Source: DASUPK01 sp963804595
Lineage (GTDB): Bacteria; Actinomycetota; Thermoleophilia; Solirubrobacterales; 70-9
Length of the DNA stretch: 64,000 nt
Assembly (NCBI GenBank): GCA_963804595.1
Contig: CAWDQZ010000016.1
Coordinates: 14,619-78,618, forward strand
Reading direction: 5' to 3'
Part shown: positions 16,611 through 25,365 of the stretch, in pieces
Position numbering within the stretch: the first letter of the stretch is position 1
Layout of the letters: the number at the start of each line of letters is the position of its first letter
Translations under genes and position numbers: made by a program
The notes under the pieces: model-generated
The model's input: the letters and a program-made list of their open reading frames with translations, nothing else
Told to the model about the DNA's origin: nothing
Databases searched by the model: none

Positions 16611-17318
16611 CTACTTCTTCTTCTGCTTGCACTTCTGGGTCGAGCTGGCGGACAGCGTCTCACCGCTGTAGAAGCTCGTGGACTCCGAGTTGGTCCACTT
16701 CTTCTTCTTCGCACAGCGCGCCATCACGTAGTAGGTCGCCTTCCCCTTCTTCTTGCCCGTCTTGCGCTTGTTGAATGTGGTGTCGAACTTGCTCAGGACA
16801 AGGCCCGGCGTGTTCGGGATGTTGCTGAACGTCAGCGACCGGCCCGCCAGCCTGCCGACGATCGTGAGGCTCGTGGCACCCGGTCCGATGTCGGTCTGGA
16901 TGAACATCGTGGTGGGGCCGCCGCCGAAGATCGTCACGGTCCCTCCGATGGCTCCGCCGTTGACCTGGACCGTGCCGCCCCCGACGATGCTCTGGGGACA
17001 GGCGGCCTGTGCCTGGGCGGTGAACTTGCCCTGGATCTGGCTGAGCGGACAGGCGGGCACGTTCCCGTTCACGAACTTGATGTTCGAGTCGATCGTGAAG
17101 ATGGTCTGTCTCGGCGACTGCGAGGCGGGAAAGCTGTCGAACGTCGTGTCGATCACGTTGTGAAGCGATACGCCGCCGAAGGTCTTCTTGCTCTGCTTCG
17201 CGGGCGACACCGTCGCCTGCAGCGTCTGGGACGTCGGAGTGGCGGCGGCGACGCTGGAGAAGCTCAGCGCCCCCAGCAGACCCGCCAGGGCCCCGACCCA
17301 AAGAATGTGTTTGCGCAT
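16611..17318 (-). CDS. Secreted protein of unknown function
   Basis: 235 residues. Signal peptide MRKHILWVGALAGLLGALSFSSVAAATP with a likely cleavage after the Ala run near residue 26. The mature part is Gly/Thr/Ser-rich with beta-type alternation, a Cys pair (ACPLSQIQG, AACPQS) and a Lys-rich C-terminus (KKKKWTNSES ... STQKCKQKKK). This style of exported protein is common in Solirubrobacterales but I know no function. ATG at 17316-17318 follows AAGGA at 5 nt, better than the ATG ten codons upstream. Stop is 2 bp from that of the convergent esterase. Confidence 0.75.
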   Translation of the reverse strand: MRKHILWVGALAGLLGALSFSSVAAATPTSQTLQATVSPAKQSKKTFGGVSLHNVIDTTFDSFPASQSPRQTIFTIDSNIKFVNGNVPACPLSQIQGKFTAQAQAACPQSIVGGGTVQVNGGAIGGTVTIFGGGPTTMFIQTDIGPGATSLTIVGRLAGRSLTFSNIPNTPGLVLSKFDTTFNKRKTGKKKGKATYYVMARCAKKKKWTNSESTSFYSGETLSASSTQKCKQKKK

Positions 17319-17395
17319 GTCAATCCTTCCGTGTTTTGGATGCATCATCCTCTCTTCCTACAAACACGCGCGAACTCCCGTGGGTGCGGCGGTCC

Positions 17396-18478
17396 CTACT
17401 CCGGCGTGCAGGGAGCACCGAGCGGCTGACGCGCCGCACCGGTCAGCCGGTAGCGCTGGATCATGCACTCGGTGGTATCGCCCTCCGACGTGATCGAGTA
17501 GCTGCCCAGCACCGTGCCGTCACGGTGCGCTCCGATCACCGCCTCTCGCACGTTGTCTCGGAAGGACGAGGCGTCCGTGCCGGCATCGTGGATTCCCTGC
17601 AGGACGAGGGCCATCGCCTCGTAGCCGTAGGCGGCGGAGGGCCCGGGGCTTCGGTGAAAACGTCCCGCGAACCGCGCCTCGAAGCCTCTCTCCGGAAGCA
17701 GCTTCGGGTCGAGCTGCGCGCTCAGCTCCAGGGTCCGCGTTTCCTTTCCGTAGATCGTCAGGCGCGACGTGGTGGGGTCGTAGACGGCGCGTTCGCTGCC
17801 CTCCGGCGCCACGGCGATGTTGCCCTGTGGCTTGCCGGCGCTCACCGCGACCCCGTGGTCGGCTGCCGTTGACCTGAACTCGCTGGCGGAGAGATTCCCG
17901 AAGGGAGTGCCGTCCGAGGTGGCTGCCGCCGAGGTCACCCCCAGCTCCGCGGCCCAGATGGCAGCCGCTTCGATGACGAGCTCATCCGAGGGAACGGTGC
18001 GGGCGAAGCTGACGTTCCCGGATGGCCGATAGCGGTCGGGGGAGTCCGGGTAGCCCGCGGCCGGGGCGGTCAGGTCGACGGCGCCCGCGCCCGGCGAGAC
18101 CTGGACGATCCCCGCCTGGTTGGTGATCGGAGCTGAGCTCCGCGTCGGCTCTGAGTCGAGCTCGCCGATGTAAGCGGCCGTGGTGTGATCCTGCACGGCG
18201 GCGCGGGCGTTCGCGCCCACGACCACCGGGTCCCAGGTCCTTCCCCGAGCGTCGTCGAGAAAGTGAGCACGGACGGCGAGCGGCCCGGCCCTCCCCTGAG
18301 CGTCCTCCAGGGCCAGCCGCGCCCCGTCGGCTGCGTCGCGCCCCTCGACGGCCCGCGGTCCCGTCAGAGGCAGGCTCACGTAGACCGCGACCGGGGCCTC
18401 GATCCTCGATGTGCCGGTCACGTTGCAGCCTGAAGCGCCGAGCAACAGCACCAGCGCCGCTAGCGCGGAACGCCTCAC
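17396..18478 (-). CDS. Substrate-binding lipoprotein, branched-chain amino acid ABC type
   Basis: 360 residues. A lipobox (LLLGASGC, Cys18) predicts a lipid-anchored extracellular protein. The periplasmic-binding-protein type 1 fold is visible in VYVSLPLTGPRAVEGRDAADGARLALEDA, AAYIGELDSEPTRSSAPITNQAGIVQVSPGAG and the C-terminal SAAYGYEAMALVLQGIHDAG. The segment between about residues 205 and 250 is short for a family whose members often reach 400 residues. No permease or ATPase genes are next to it. GTG start, 4 bp after the phosphofructokinase stop, so it rides on that transcript. Confidence 0.8.
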   Translation of the reverse strand: MRRSALAALVLLLGASGCNVTGTSRIEAPVAVYVSLPLTGPRAVEGRDAADGARLALEDAQGRAGPLAVRAHFLDDARGRTWDPVVVGANARAAVQDHTTAAYIGELDSEPTRSSAPITNQAGIVQVSPGAGAVDLTAPAAGYPDSPDRYRPSGNVSFARTVPSDELVIEAAAIWAAELGVTSAAATSDGTPFGNLSASEFRSTAADHGVAVSAGKPQGNIAVAPEGSERAVYDPTTSRLTIYGKETRTLELSAQLDPKLLPERGFEARFAGRFHRSPGPSAAYGYEAMALVLQGIHDAGTDASSFRDNVREAVIGAHRDGTVLGSYSITSEGDTTECMIQRYRLTGAARQPLGAPCTPE

Positions 18479-18482
18479 CTGA

Positions 18483-19508
18483 TCAGCCGAAGAAGACCTC
18501 GGCCTCGCGGTAGAGCGACTCGGGGACGGTCTTCAGCTCGGCCGTTGCCTCGGTCAGGTCGACGAGCTTGATGTCGGTGCTGCGCAGCGCGGCCATCTTT
18601 CCCCACAGCCCCTCGTGAGCCGCGTCGATCGCGTGCAGGCCGAAGCGCGTCGCGAGGACGCGATCGAAGGCCGTCGGCGTGCCTCCCCTTTGCACGTGGC
18701 CGAGCACCGTGGCCCGCGCCTCGTGGCCGGTGCGCTGCTCGATCTCGCCCTCCAGCCAGTTCGCGATCCCGCCCAGTCGGACATGTCCGAACGCGTCGGT
18801 GGGGGCGCCGTCGCCGGTGGACATGCCACCCATCGGCTTCGCTCCCTCGGCGACGACCACGATCGGCGAGTACTGGCTTTCGAAACGACGGACGATGTAG
18901 TCGGTGACGCGGTCGAGGTCGAACTCGAACTCCGGAATCAGGATCACGTTGGCGCCGCCCGAGAGCCCGGCGTGAAAGGCGATCCAGCCGGCGTTCCGGC
19001 CCATCACCTCGCAGATCAGCGTCCGGCGATGGCTCTCCGCGGTGGTGTGGAGGCGGTCGATCGCGGACATCGCGATGTTCACGGCCGTGTCGAAGCCGAA
19101 CGTGTAGTCGGTGGCCGAGAGGTCGTTGTCGATCGTCTTTGGGACGCCGACCACGTTGACGCCGTGCTCGAACAACCGCGAGGCCGCACCAAGGGTGTCC
19201 TCGCCCCCGATGGCGATCAGGCCGTCGACCCCGTCGGCCTCGAGGTTCTCGGCGATCCTCTCGGGACCGCCGTCCTCATTGAAGGGGTTGGTCCGGGAGG
19301 AGCCGAGGATCGTCCCGCCCCTGGGCAGGATGCCACGCACCTCCGGGACGCCGAGCGGGCGGCTGTCCCGCTCGAGCGGGCCGCGCCAGCCGTCGCGATA
19401 GCCGAGGAACTCGTGGCCGTATTCCCCCACGCCCTTGCGGACGATCGCGCGGATCACCGCGTTCAGCCCAGGGCAGTCGCCGCCTCCGGTGAGAACGCCT
19501 ATCCGCAC
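18483..19508 (-). CDS. 6-phosphofructokinase, probably pyrophosphate-dependent
   Basis: 341 residues with the PFK signatures LTGGGDCPGLNAVIR, GGTILGSSRTNPF, TIDNDL and EVMGRNAGWIAFHAGL. At the phosphoryl-donor site the sequence is GGEDTLGAA, with Asp where ATP enzymes have Gly104, and VPKTIDND has Lys at position 124. The Asp/Lys pair is the signature of PPi-dependent enzymes such as that of Amycolatopsis, so EC 2.7.1.90, a reversible step of glycolysis, is predicted. GTG start with TAGATT 6 nt upstream: leaderless type. Downstream of trmO by 30 bp. Confidence 0.92.
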   Translation of the reverse strand: MRIGVLTGGGDCPGLNAVIRAIVRKGVGEYGHEFLGYRDGWRGPLERDSRPLGVPEVRGILPRGGTILGSSRTNPFNEDGGPERIAENLEADGVDGLIAIGGEDTLGAASRLFEHGVNVVGVPKTIDNDLSATDYTFGFDTAVNIAMSAIDRLHTTAESHRRTLICEVMGRNAGWIAFHAGLSGGANVILIPEFEFDLDRVTDYIVRRFESQYSPIVVVAEGAKPMGGMSTGDGAPTDAFGHVRLGGIANWLEGEIEQRTGHEARATVLGHVQRGGTPTAFDRVLATRFGLHAIDAAHEGLWGKMAALRSTDIKLVDLTEATAELKTVPESLYREAEVFFG

Positions 19509-19538
19509 GCGATCAATCTACCGGCGTCGCCGCTCCGC

Positions 19539-19958
19539 CTAGCGGTCGGAGATCTCGCCCTCGAGGACGGGCTTGACGTCCAGGACCGGCGTGCCGTCGA
19601 GCGCTTCGAGGCCGGCCACCTTGATCCTTGGCCCGTCCACTTCCAGGACCTCGACTGGATGCAGACCGATCGGGTTGGGCCGGTGGTGCGACCTGGTGAC
19701 GAAGACCCCGGCCGGCGGTCGTGAGATCTCGCCCCGGGGGTGAACTTTGAGCACGTCCCGGTCTGCCCGATCGAGCCAGCTCAGGATCACGATCCGGTCT
19801 CCCGGCCGAATCCCCTCGAGGGCGTCCAGGACGTCCGGATCGAATTCGATCCAGGCGTCGGGCGCTCCCTCGTCGCCCTGTCTGGGCGCGGACTCCATCT
19901 CGGTGAGAGGCGACTCGACCCTGCCGACCGCCCGGACCTCAAAGGTGTGGCTCGACAC
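19539..19958 (-). CDS. trmO: tRNA (N6-threonylcarbamoyladenosine37-N6)-methyltransferase, TrmO/TsaA family
   Basis: 139 residues with the TrmO beta-barrel pattern: VRAVGRVESPL at the start, IVILSWLDRADRD in the middle, the conserved GVFVTRSHHRPNPIGLHPVEVLEVDG and a final GTPVLDVKP. TrmO methylates t6A37 of ANN-decoding tRNAs using S-adenosylmethionine. Short because it lacks the C-terminal extension of E. coli TrmO, as is normal in actinobacteria. GTG start preceded at 6 nt by TAGGCT, without a ribosome-binding site. Confidence 0.88.
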   Translation of the reverse strand: MSSHTFEVRAVGRVESPLTEMESAPRQGDEGAPDAWIEFDPDVLDALEGIRPGDRIVILSWLDRADRDVLKVHPRGEISRPPAGVFVTRSHHRPNPIGLHPVEVLEVDGPRIKVAGLEALDGTPVLDVKPVLEGEISDR

Positions 19959-20040
19959 GCGGACAGCCTACGTCGAGGAGCGCCGCGGCCGGCGCCGGGA
20001 CCTGCTGCCGAAGGTGGCCGGAGAGGACTTGGGCCGGCCG

Positions 20041-20205
20041 CTACGGCCGCGTGGCCCAATCGATGATCGGGCGGGCGACGCGGAGCAACGCGCCGGTGAA
20101 GACCCCGCCCAGGAAGAGCAGACCGCAGACCGGGCCCGGGATCCCGAGGGCGTAGGCGATCACCATCACACAGGCGCCGAGGACGGTGAAGAGGACGACT
20201 TGCAC
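20041..20205 (-). CDS. 54-residue two-helix membrane protein after trpA
   Basis: Begins GTG at 20203-20205, 10 bp after the trpA stop, and reads VQVVLFTVLGACVMVIAYALGI, a Pro-Gly turn, CGLLFLGGVFTGALLRVARP and a short polar end. Two closely spaced hydrophobic helices fill the protein. No family recognised. Position makes it the last gene of trpF-trpB-trpA-orf. Real coding is likely from the hydrophobic pattern but unproven. Confidence 0.55.
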   Translation of the reverse strand: MQVVLFTVLGACVMVIAYALGIPGPVCGLLFLGGVFTGALLRVARPIIDWATRP

Positions 20206-20215
20206 GCGCGAAAGC

Positions 20216-21037
20216 CTATCCGGCCAGGGCGCCACGGGTGTCGCGCAGGAAGTCCGCGACGGCGGCGATGGCCGCGTCGCGATCGCGCGCGTCCGCAACC
20301 GCCCGGACGAGCCGCGTGCCGATGATCACTCCGTCTGCGTGCTCCCCGACGGTGGCCGCCTGGTCCGGCGTCGAGATCCCGAAGCCGACCGCGACCGGCA
20401 CATTCGCCTCCTCCTTCGCGGCCGCGATCAGATCGGTGAGCTCGGGCGGCAGCTGCTCGCGCTCGCCGGTCACACCCATCGTGGAGACGAGGTAGACGAA
20501 CCCTCGCGCGTCGGCGCAGATGCGGGCCCGCCGCTCGGCCGGCGTCGTGGGCGCGACCAGCGGGATGAGCGCCAGTCCGCGCGACTCGATCACTTCCCGG
20601 ATCGGCGCCTGCTCCTCCAGCGGCAGGTCGGGCACGATCACGCCCGCTGCCCGGGCCGCGGCCGCCCGCGCGGCGAACTCGGCCGGGCCCGCCGCCAGGA
20701 CCATGTTCGCGTAGACCATCAGCGCCACCGGGATCCGCTCGCCCACCGCCGCGCATGTCTCGAGCACCGACTCGAGGGTGGCTCCCGCAGCGAGTGCCGC
20801 CGTGCCGGCGGCGTGGATCGTCGGACCGTCCGCCAGCGGGTCCGAGAAGGGCACGCCCAGCTCGATCAGATCGGCGCCCGAGTCGGCGTAGGCGTTGGCG
20901 ACCGCGGTGGCGGTTTCTTGATCGGGAAAGCCACCCATCAGATACGGCATCAACGCCGCTCGATTCTCCTCCCGGGCGGCCGCGAAGGCCGCCTCGATGC
21001 GAGCGGCCCCGGTCTCGGTCGCGGTGCCGTCAGGCAC
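20216..21037 (-). CDS. trpA: Tryptophan synthase alpha subunit
   Basis: 273 residues. TIM-barrel enzyme that cleaves indole-3-glycerol phosphate to indole and glyceraldehyde-3-P and channels indole to TrpB. Visible: ALMPYLMGGFPDQETA near residue 30, LIELGVPFSDPLADGPTIHAA with the catalytic Glu and Asp (about 55-75), and the phosphate-binding region VPVAVGFGISTPDQA. Start overlaps the trpB stop by 8 bp, indicating coupled expression in 1:1 ratio. Assignment secure. Confidence 0.97.
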   Translation of the reverse strand: MPDGTATETGAARIEAAFAAAREENRAALMPYLMGGFPDQETATAVANAYADSGADLIELGVPFSDPLADGPTIHAAGTAALAAGATLESVLETCAAVGERIPVALMVYANMVLAAGPAEFAARAAAARAAGVIVPDLPLEEQAPIREVIESRGLALIPLVAPTTPAERRARICADARGFVYLVSTMGVTGEREQLPPELTDLIAAAKEEANVPVAVGFGISTPDQAATVGEHADGVIIGTRLVRAVADARDRDAAIAAVADFLRDTRGALAG

Positions 21038-22208
21038 TCGAGTCCGCCAGCTTGCTGGTGACCTCGTCCATGTCCTTGTCGCCGCGGCCAGAGAGCGTCA
21101 GAACGTCGTAGCCATCACCGCTTCCGCCCTCCCTGAGCAGCCAGGCGATCGCGTGGGACGGTTCGAGCGCCGGGATGATCCCCTCCAGCCGCGCCAGCTC
21201 GCGGAAGGCGCTGAGCGCATCGGCGTCGGTGGAGGTGTCGTAGACGGCTCGGCCGGAGTCCCGCAGATGGGCATGCTCCGGCCCTACACCGGGATAGTCG
21301 AGGCCGGCGGAGACCGAATGCGCCTCCAGGATCTGGCCCTGCTCGTCCTCGAGCACCGCGGAGAAGGCGCCGTGGAGCACGCCCGTGCCGCCCGCGGCCA
21401 GTGAGGCTCCGTGATGGCGTGTCTCGAGGCCTTCTCCCCCGGCCTCGACCCCAATGAGCTCGACGGGATCGTCGAGGAAGGCATAAAAGCTGCCGATCGC
21501 ATTCGAGCCCCCTCCGACGCAGGCGATCACCCGCTGCGGCAGTGAGCCCTCGGTCTCGAGAGCCTGCGAGCGTGCCTCGTCGCCGATCACGCGCTGCAGG
21601 TCGCGGACCAACGCCGGGTACGGCGCCGGGCCGACGACCGATCCGATCACGTAGTGCGTGCTCTCGACCGAGGCAACCCAGTCGCGGATCGCTGCGCTGA
21701 CCGCCTCCTTCAGCGTCCTGGCGCCCGCGTCGACGGGAATCACCTGGGCGCCGAGCAGCTTCATCCGCTCGACGTTCGGGGCCTGGCGGCGGATGTCCTC
21801 GGTTCCCATATAGACCGCGCACTCGAGTCCGAAGAGGGCGCATGCGGTCGCAGTCGCCACGCCGTGCTGTCCCGCGCCGGTCTCCGCGATCACCCTCGTC
21901 TTCCCCATGCGGCGCGCGAGCAGAGCCTGCCCGACGGCGTTGTTGATCTTGTGTGCTCCCGTATGCGCCAGGTCCTCGCGCTTCAGGTAGACGCGGCGGC
22001 CGACCCGATCCGAGAGGCGCTCGGCGAGGTAGAGCGGCGTCGGGCGACCGACGAAGTCCCGCATCAGGACGGCCAGCTCCGACTGAAACGCGTGGTCTTC
22101 GCGGGCCTCGGCCCAGGCGGCGCTGAGCTCGTCGAGCGCCGCGATCAGCGTCTCGGGGACGAATCGGCCCCCGTAGGGGCCGAAGCGCTCCTCGACCGCG
22201 GGCATCAT
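21030..22208 (-). CDS. trpB: Tryptophan synthase beta subunit
   Basis: 392 residues. PLP enzyme condensing indole with serine. The PLP-lysine motif EDLAHTGAHKINNAVGQALLA lies at about 76-96, the glycine-rich phosphate loop CVGGGSNAIGSFYAF near 227, and the N-terminal FGPYGGRFVPETLI is diagnostic of the TrpB1 type. Start overlaps the trpF stop by 4 bp, and its stop overlaps trpA. Assignment secure. Confidence 0.98.
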   Translation of the reverse strand: MMPAVEERFGPYGGRFVPETLIAALDELSAAWAEAREDHAFQSELAVLMRDFVGRPTPLYLAERLSDRVGRRVYLKREDLAHTGAHKINNAVGQALLARRMGKTRVIAETGAGQHGVATATACALFGLECAVYMGTEDIRRQAPNVERMKLLGAQVIPVDAGARTLKEAVSAAIRDWVASVESTHYVIGSVVGPAPYPALVRDLQRVIGDEARSQALETEGSLPQRVIACVGGGSNAIGSFYAFLDDPVELIGVEAGGEGLETRHHGASLAAGGTGVLHGAFSAVLEDEQGQILEAHSVSAGLDYPGVGPEHAHLRDSGRAVYDTSTDADALSAFRELARLEGIIPALEPSHAIAWLLREGGSGDGYDVLTLSGRGDKDMDEVTSKLADSSA

Positions 22209-22846
22209 CGCGCTCGAGAGGGCACCTGGACGCCCACCGCCTCCAGGAACGCGACCACCTTGGCGGGGTCCTTGCGACCCGGCTCAGCCTCAACTCCGCT
22301 GACGACGTCGACGACGTAGGGCTTGACGAAATCGATTGCCTCGGCGACGTTCTCGGCGTTCAGCCCGCCCGCCAGGATCATCGGCACCTTCGAGCGTCGC
22401 GTCGCGACCAGGTCCCAATCGAAGCTCTGACCGGTGCCGCCGTGGATCCCGTGCCAGTAGGCATCGAAGAGATGGAAGTCGGTGCGGAAAGTCTCGGCGG
22501 CCTGGACGTCCGCGGCGCTCCTGACACGCATCGCCTTGATCACCTTGGCGCCGGTCCGGCGACCGGCCTCGACGCAGAACGAGGGACCCTCCTCGCCGTG
22601 AAACTGGAGGAGAGTGAGGTTCTCACGCTCGGCGGCATCGATCACCTCCTCCAGCGTGGAGTTGACGAACACGCCTGCGATCTCGCAGCGCCGCTTCAGC
22701 GCCGCGCCGATCTCCTCCGCGATCTCAGGCTCGACGTAGCGTGGGCTGTCCGGGTGATGGATCAACCCGATCGCCCAGGCGCCGTGGCTCGCCGCGTGCT
22801 CCGCATCGGCGAGGTTCGTCATCCCGCAGACCTTGACCTTGGCCAT
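22205..22846 (-). CDS. trpF: Phosphoribosylanthranilate isomerase
   Basis: 213 residues. Catalytic Cys in VKVCGMTN (residue 7) and Asp in FHLFDAYWHG (about 123-132), with the C-terminal MILAGGLNAENVAEAI and VDVVSGVEAEPGRKDP phosphate loops. Converts PRA to CdRP in tryptophan synthesis. The presence of a dedicated TrpF differs from Streptomyces and Mycobacterium, where PriA serves both His and Trp pathways. ATG at 22844-22846 is chosen over the long upstream extension because of the family N-terminus and a -10 hexamer 6 nt before it. First gene of trpFBA. Confidence 0.95.
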   Translation of the reverse strand: MAKVKVCGMTNLADAEHAASHGAWAIGLIHHPDSPRYVEPEIAEEIGAALKRRCEIAGVFVNSTLEEVIDAAERENLTLLQFHGEEGPSFCVEAGRRTGAKVIKAMRVRSAADVQAAETFRTDFHLFDAYWHGIHGGTGQSFDWDLVATRRSKVPMILAGGLNAENVAEAIDFVKPYVVDVVSGVEAEPGRKDPAKVVAFLEAVGVQVPSRAR

Positions 22847-22914
22847 GCGACAAGGGTAGGGACAGCAGCCGTTCCTCCCTGCGAGAGCCGCTGCCGCGGC
22901 GTAGGCTGCCGCCG
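22847..22914. promoter_or_regulatory. Divergent leaderless-type promoters of trpF and cfa
   Basis: Minus strand: TACCCT at 22853-22858 ends 6 nt before the trpF ATG. Plus strand: TAGGCT at 22902-22907 ends 7 nt before the cyclopropane synthase ATG. Neither gene has a Shine-Dalgarno sequence. No attenuator or T-box structure fits the 68 bp between them. Confidence 0.5.
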
Positions 22915-24186
22915 ATGACCGCGATCGAGGGCGCCTGCAGGCGGTTGGCTCTCCGGGCTCTGGCGGGCATCCGCGGTGGACGGCTCGAACTGATCGAGCC
23001 CTCTGCATCGGACGGGTTGCGCTCACGCGCAGCCTCACAGAGGCGAATCAGCTTCGGCCCGCCCGACGCCGATCTCCGCGCCGCCGTCGAGATCCACTCC
23101 GCGCGCTTCTACCGGGCGATGCTCGGCGGAACCATCGGCCTCGGCGAGGCATACCGCGACGGCGTCTGGGACTGCGACGACCTGGTCTCGCTCGTCCGAA
23201 TCGCGGCGCGCAACATGGGCTCCCTCGACCGCTGGCGTCGCCGCCTCTACCCCCTGCTCGCGCCGCTCCAGCGGACCCTCCGGCGAGTGCCGCGCAACAG
23301 CCGCCGTGCGGCTCGCCGGCACATCTCCACGCACTACGACCTCGGCAACGACCTCTTCGCGCTCTATCTCGACGAATCCATGATGTATTCGTCGGCCATC
23401 TTCCCCGACCCGGACGCGACTCTCGCCGAAGCACAGACGCACCGCCTGGAACGGATCTGCCGGACACTCGAGCTCGGTCCCGAGGACCACCTGCTGGAGA
23501 TCGGCACGGGCTGGGGAGCGATGGCGGCGTATGCGGCGAGCAACTGCGGCTGCCGCGTCACGACGACGACGATCTCTCGCGAGCAGCGCGAGGGTGCCCT
23601 GCGGCGGATCCAGGACGCGGGCGTCGAGGACCGGGTGACGGTGCTGCTCGACGATTACCGCGACCTGCGAGGCCGCTACACGAAGCTGGTCTCCCTCGAG
23701 ATGATCGAGGCCGTCGGCTGGCAGTACTTCGATGCCTTCTTCCGCCGCTGCTCCGAGCTGCTCGAACCCGACGGCCTCTTCTTCCTGCAGGCGATCGTGA
23801 TCGACGACCGCCTCTATGAGGTCGAGAAGGCGGCCCGGAGCTTCTCCAACACGCTGATCTTCCCGGGAGGCTGCCTGCCCTCGGTCGGGGTGATCGAGCG
23901 CTGCGTGGCGCGAGAGACCGATATGAGCATGGTCTGGCTGGAGGAGATCGGCGCGCATTACGCGCGCACGCTGGAGCTCTGGCGCGAGCGTTTCATCGCC
24001 AACACGGACCTGGCGGCCGAGCTCGGTTACGACGAGCCGTTCCGCCGGCTCTGGACGCTCTGGCTGGCGATGAGCGAGGCCGGTTTCCGGGAGCGCCGCC
24101 TCCGTGACGTGCAGGTGCTCTTTGCAAAGCCCGCTCGCTCGCTCGAGGCGGAGGCGCCCGCACGGACGACGGGTGTGATGGAGTAG
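22915..24186 (+). CDS. Cyclopropane-fatty-acyl-phospholipid synthase family methyltransferase
   Basis: 423 residues. N-terminal lipid-binding part with LGEAYRDGVWDCDDLVSLVRI, then ARRHISTHYDLGNDLFALYLDESMMYSSAIF, which is the hallmark of Cfa and mycolic acid cyclopropane synthases, then the SAM-binding loop HLLEIGTGWGAMAAYAA (about 191-207) and SLEMIEAVG. It transfers the methyl group of SAM to double bonds of membrane acyl chains. The downstream SDR starts 4 bp after its stop, and the pair recurs as lipid-modification units. Family certain; product (cyclopropane or methyl branch) unknown. Confidence 0.93.
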   Translation: MTAIEGACRRLALRALAGIRGGRLELIEPSASDGLRSRAASQRRISFGPPDADLRAAVEIHSARFYRAMLGGTIGLGEAYRDGVWDCDDLVSLVRIAARNMGSLDRWRRRLYPLLAPLQRTLRRVPRNSRRAARRHISTHYDLGNDLFALYLDESMMYSSAIFPDPDATLAEAQTHRLERICRTLELGPEDHLLEIGTGWGAMAAYAASNCGCRVTTTTISREQREGALRRIQDAGVEDRVTVLLDDYRDLRGRYTKLVSLEMIEAVGWQYFDAFFRRCSELLEPDGLFFLQAIVIDDRLYEVEKAARSFSNTLIFPGGCLPSVGVIERCVARETDMSMVWLEEIGAHYARTLELWRERFIANTDLAAELGYDEPFRRLWTLWLAMSEAGFRERRLRDVQVLFAKPARSLEAEAPARTTGVME

Positions 24187-24190
24187 GCCG

Positions 24191-25237
24191 ATGGCCGAGG
24201 GAGACGGCAAGACGGTCCTGGTCACCGGCGGGTCCGGATTCCTCGCCGGCTGGTGCATCGTCGAGCTGATCCGGCGCGGCTACCGGGTCAGGACAACGAT
24301 CCGAAATCCGGCCCGCGAGCCGGAGGTCCACGACGCCGTCGCCTCGCAAGTCGATCCCGGCCACCACCTCACCATCCATCAGGCCGACCTGCTCAGCGAC
24401 GAGCACTGGGACAACGTGATCGACGGCTGCGACTACGTCCTCCATGTCGCCTCCCCCTTTCCGGCCAACCAGCCCAAGGATCCCGATGAGCTCATTCGCC
24501 CCGCTCGCGAGGGGACTATTCGCGTGGTCGGCAAGTCACTGGATCACGGGGTCGAGCGCGTGGTTGTCACCTCCTCGATCGCGGCGGTCAGGCTGGCGCG
24601 AGGCTCCGACAAACGGGTACTCGACGAGGACGACTGGACCGACCCCGACGAGGACGGCCTGACTCCGTACGTGCGCTCGAAGACGATCGCCGAGCAGGCC
24701 GCGTGGGATTTGGCCAAAGAGCGGGGTGCCGAGGACCGGCTGGCCGTTGTCAACCCCGGCGCCATCATCGGCCCGCTGCTGCACGACGACACTTCCTACT
24801 CGCTGCAGGCGATCGAGCGGCTGCTCAACGGCATGCCCGGCATGCCGCGGCTCGGGTTCAGCTTTGTAGACGTGCGGGATGTTGCGGACCTCGAGATCAG
24901 GGCGATGACCGCGCCGGAGGGTGGCGGCCAGCGGTTCATCGCCGTGACGAAGTTCCTCTGGCTCTCGGATGCCGGCGAGATCCTGCGCGAGCGGCTGGGC
25001 GAACGCGCATCGAAGGTGCCCACCCGGAAGATCCCGGACCTGCTGGTGCGGGGGATGGCGCTGTTCGACGGCGGCATCCGATCGATCGTCGGCTCGCTCG
25101 GCAAGCGAGTAGAGCTCTCCTCCGATAAGGCTCGGAGTGAGCTCGGCTGGTCACCCCGACCGATCGAGGACACGATTGCAGAGACCGGCGAGAGCCTGAT
25201 CGAGCACGACGTCGTTAGGACGCCCGCAGCGGCCTGA
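24191..25237 (+). CDS. NAD(P)-dependent epimerase/dehydratase (extended SDR)
   Basis: 348 residues. GxxGxxA-type cofactor motif VTGGSGFLAGWCIVELIRRG (about 11-30), the conserved DYVLHVASPFPANQPKDPDELIRPA segment, catalytic YxxxK in TPYVRSKTIAEQAAWDL and NPGAIIGPLL. Closest in style to dihydroflavonol reductase-like aldehyde or ketone reductases of actinobacteria. ATG follows GGAG inside the end of the upstream cyclopropane synthase gene, implying translational coupling. Substrate unknown, perhaps a lipid aldehyde or ketone given its neighbour. Confidence 0.88.
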   Translation: MAEGDGKTVLVTGGSGFLAGWCIVELIRRGYRVRTTIRNPAREPEVHDAVASQVDPGHHLTIHQADLLSDEHWDNVIDGCDYVLHVASPFPANQPKDPDELIRPAREGTIRVVGKSLDHGVERVVVTSSIAAVRLARGSDKRVLDEDDWTDPDEDGLTPYVRSKTIAEQAAWDLAKERGAEDRLAVVNPGAIIGPLLHDDTSYSLQAIERLLNGMPGMPRLGFSFVDVRDVADLEIRAMTAPEGGGQRFIAVTKFLWLSDAGEILRERLGERASKVPTRKIPDLLVRGMALFDGGIRSIVGSLGKRVELSSDKARSELGWSPRPIEDTIAETGESLIEHDVVRTPAAA

Positions 25238-25365
25238 GAGCGAGCCAAGCCGCGCGTCAGTTGCTTTCAGCCCGGAGCGCCAGCACCGCCGACAGTAGTC
25301 CACGACAGCCCGGTCGCTCCGGGTCTTGGCGCGTAATCGGCCATGCGACTGATCTGCGGACTGCT

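Noticed and set aside
22847..23038. 64-codon extension of TrpF upstream
   Set aside because: It overlaps the start of the divergent cfa gene; the family begins at MAKVKVCG.
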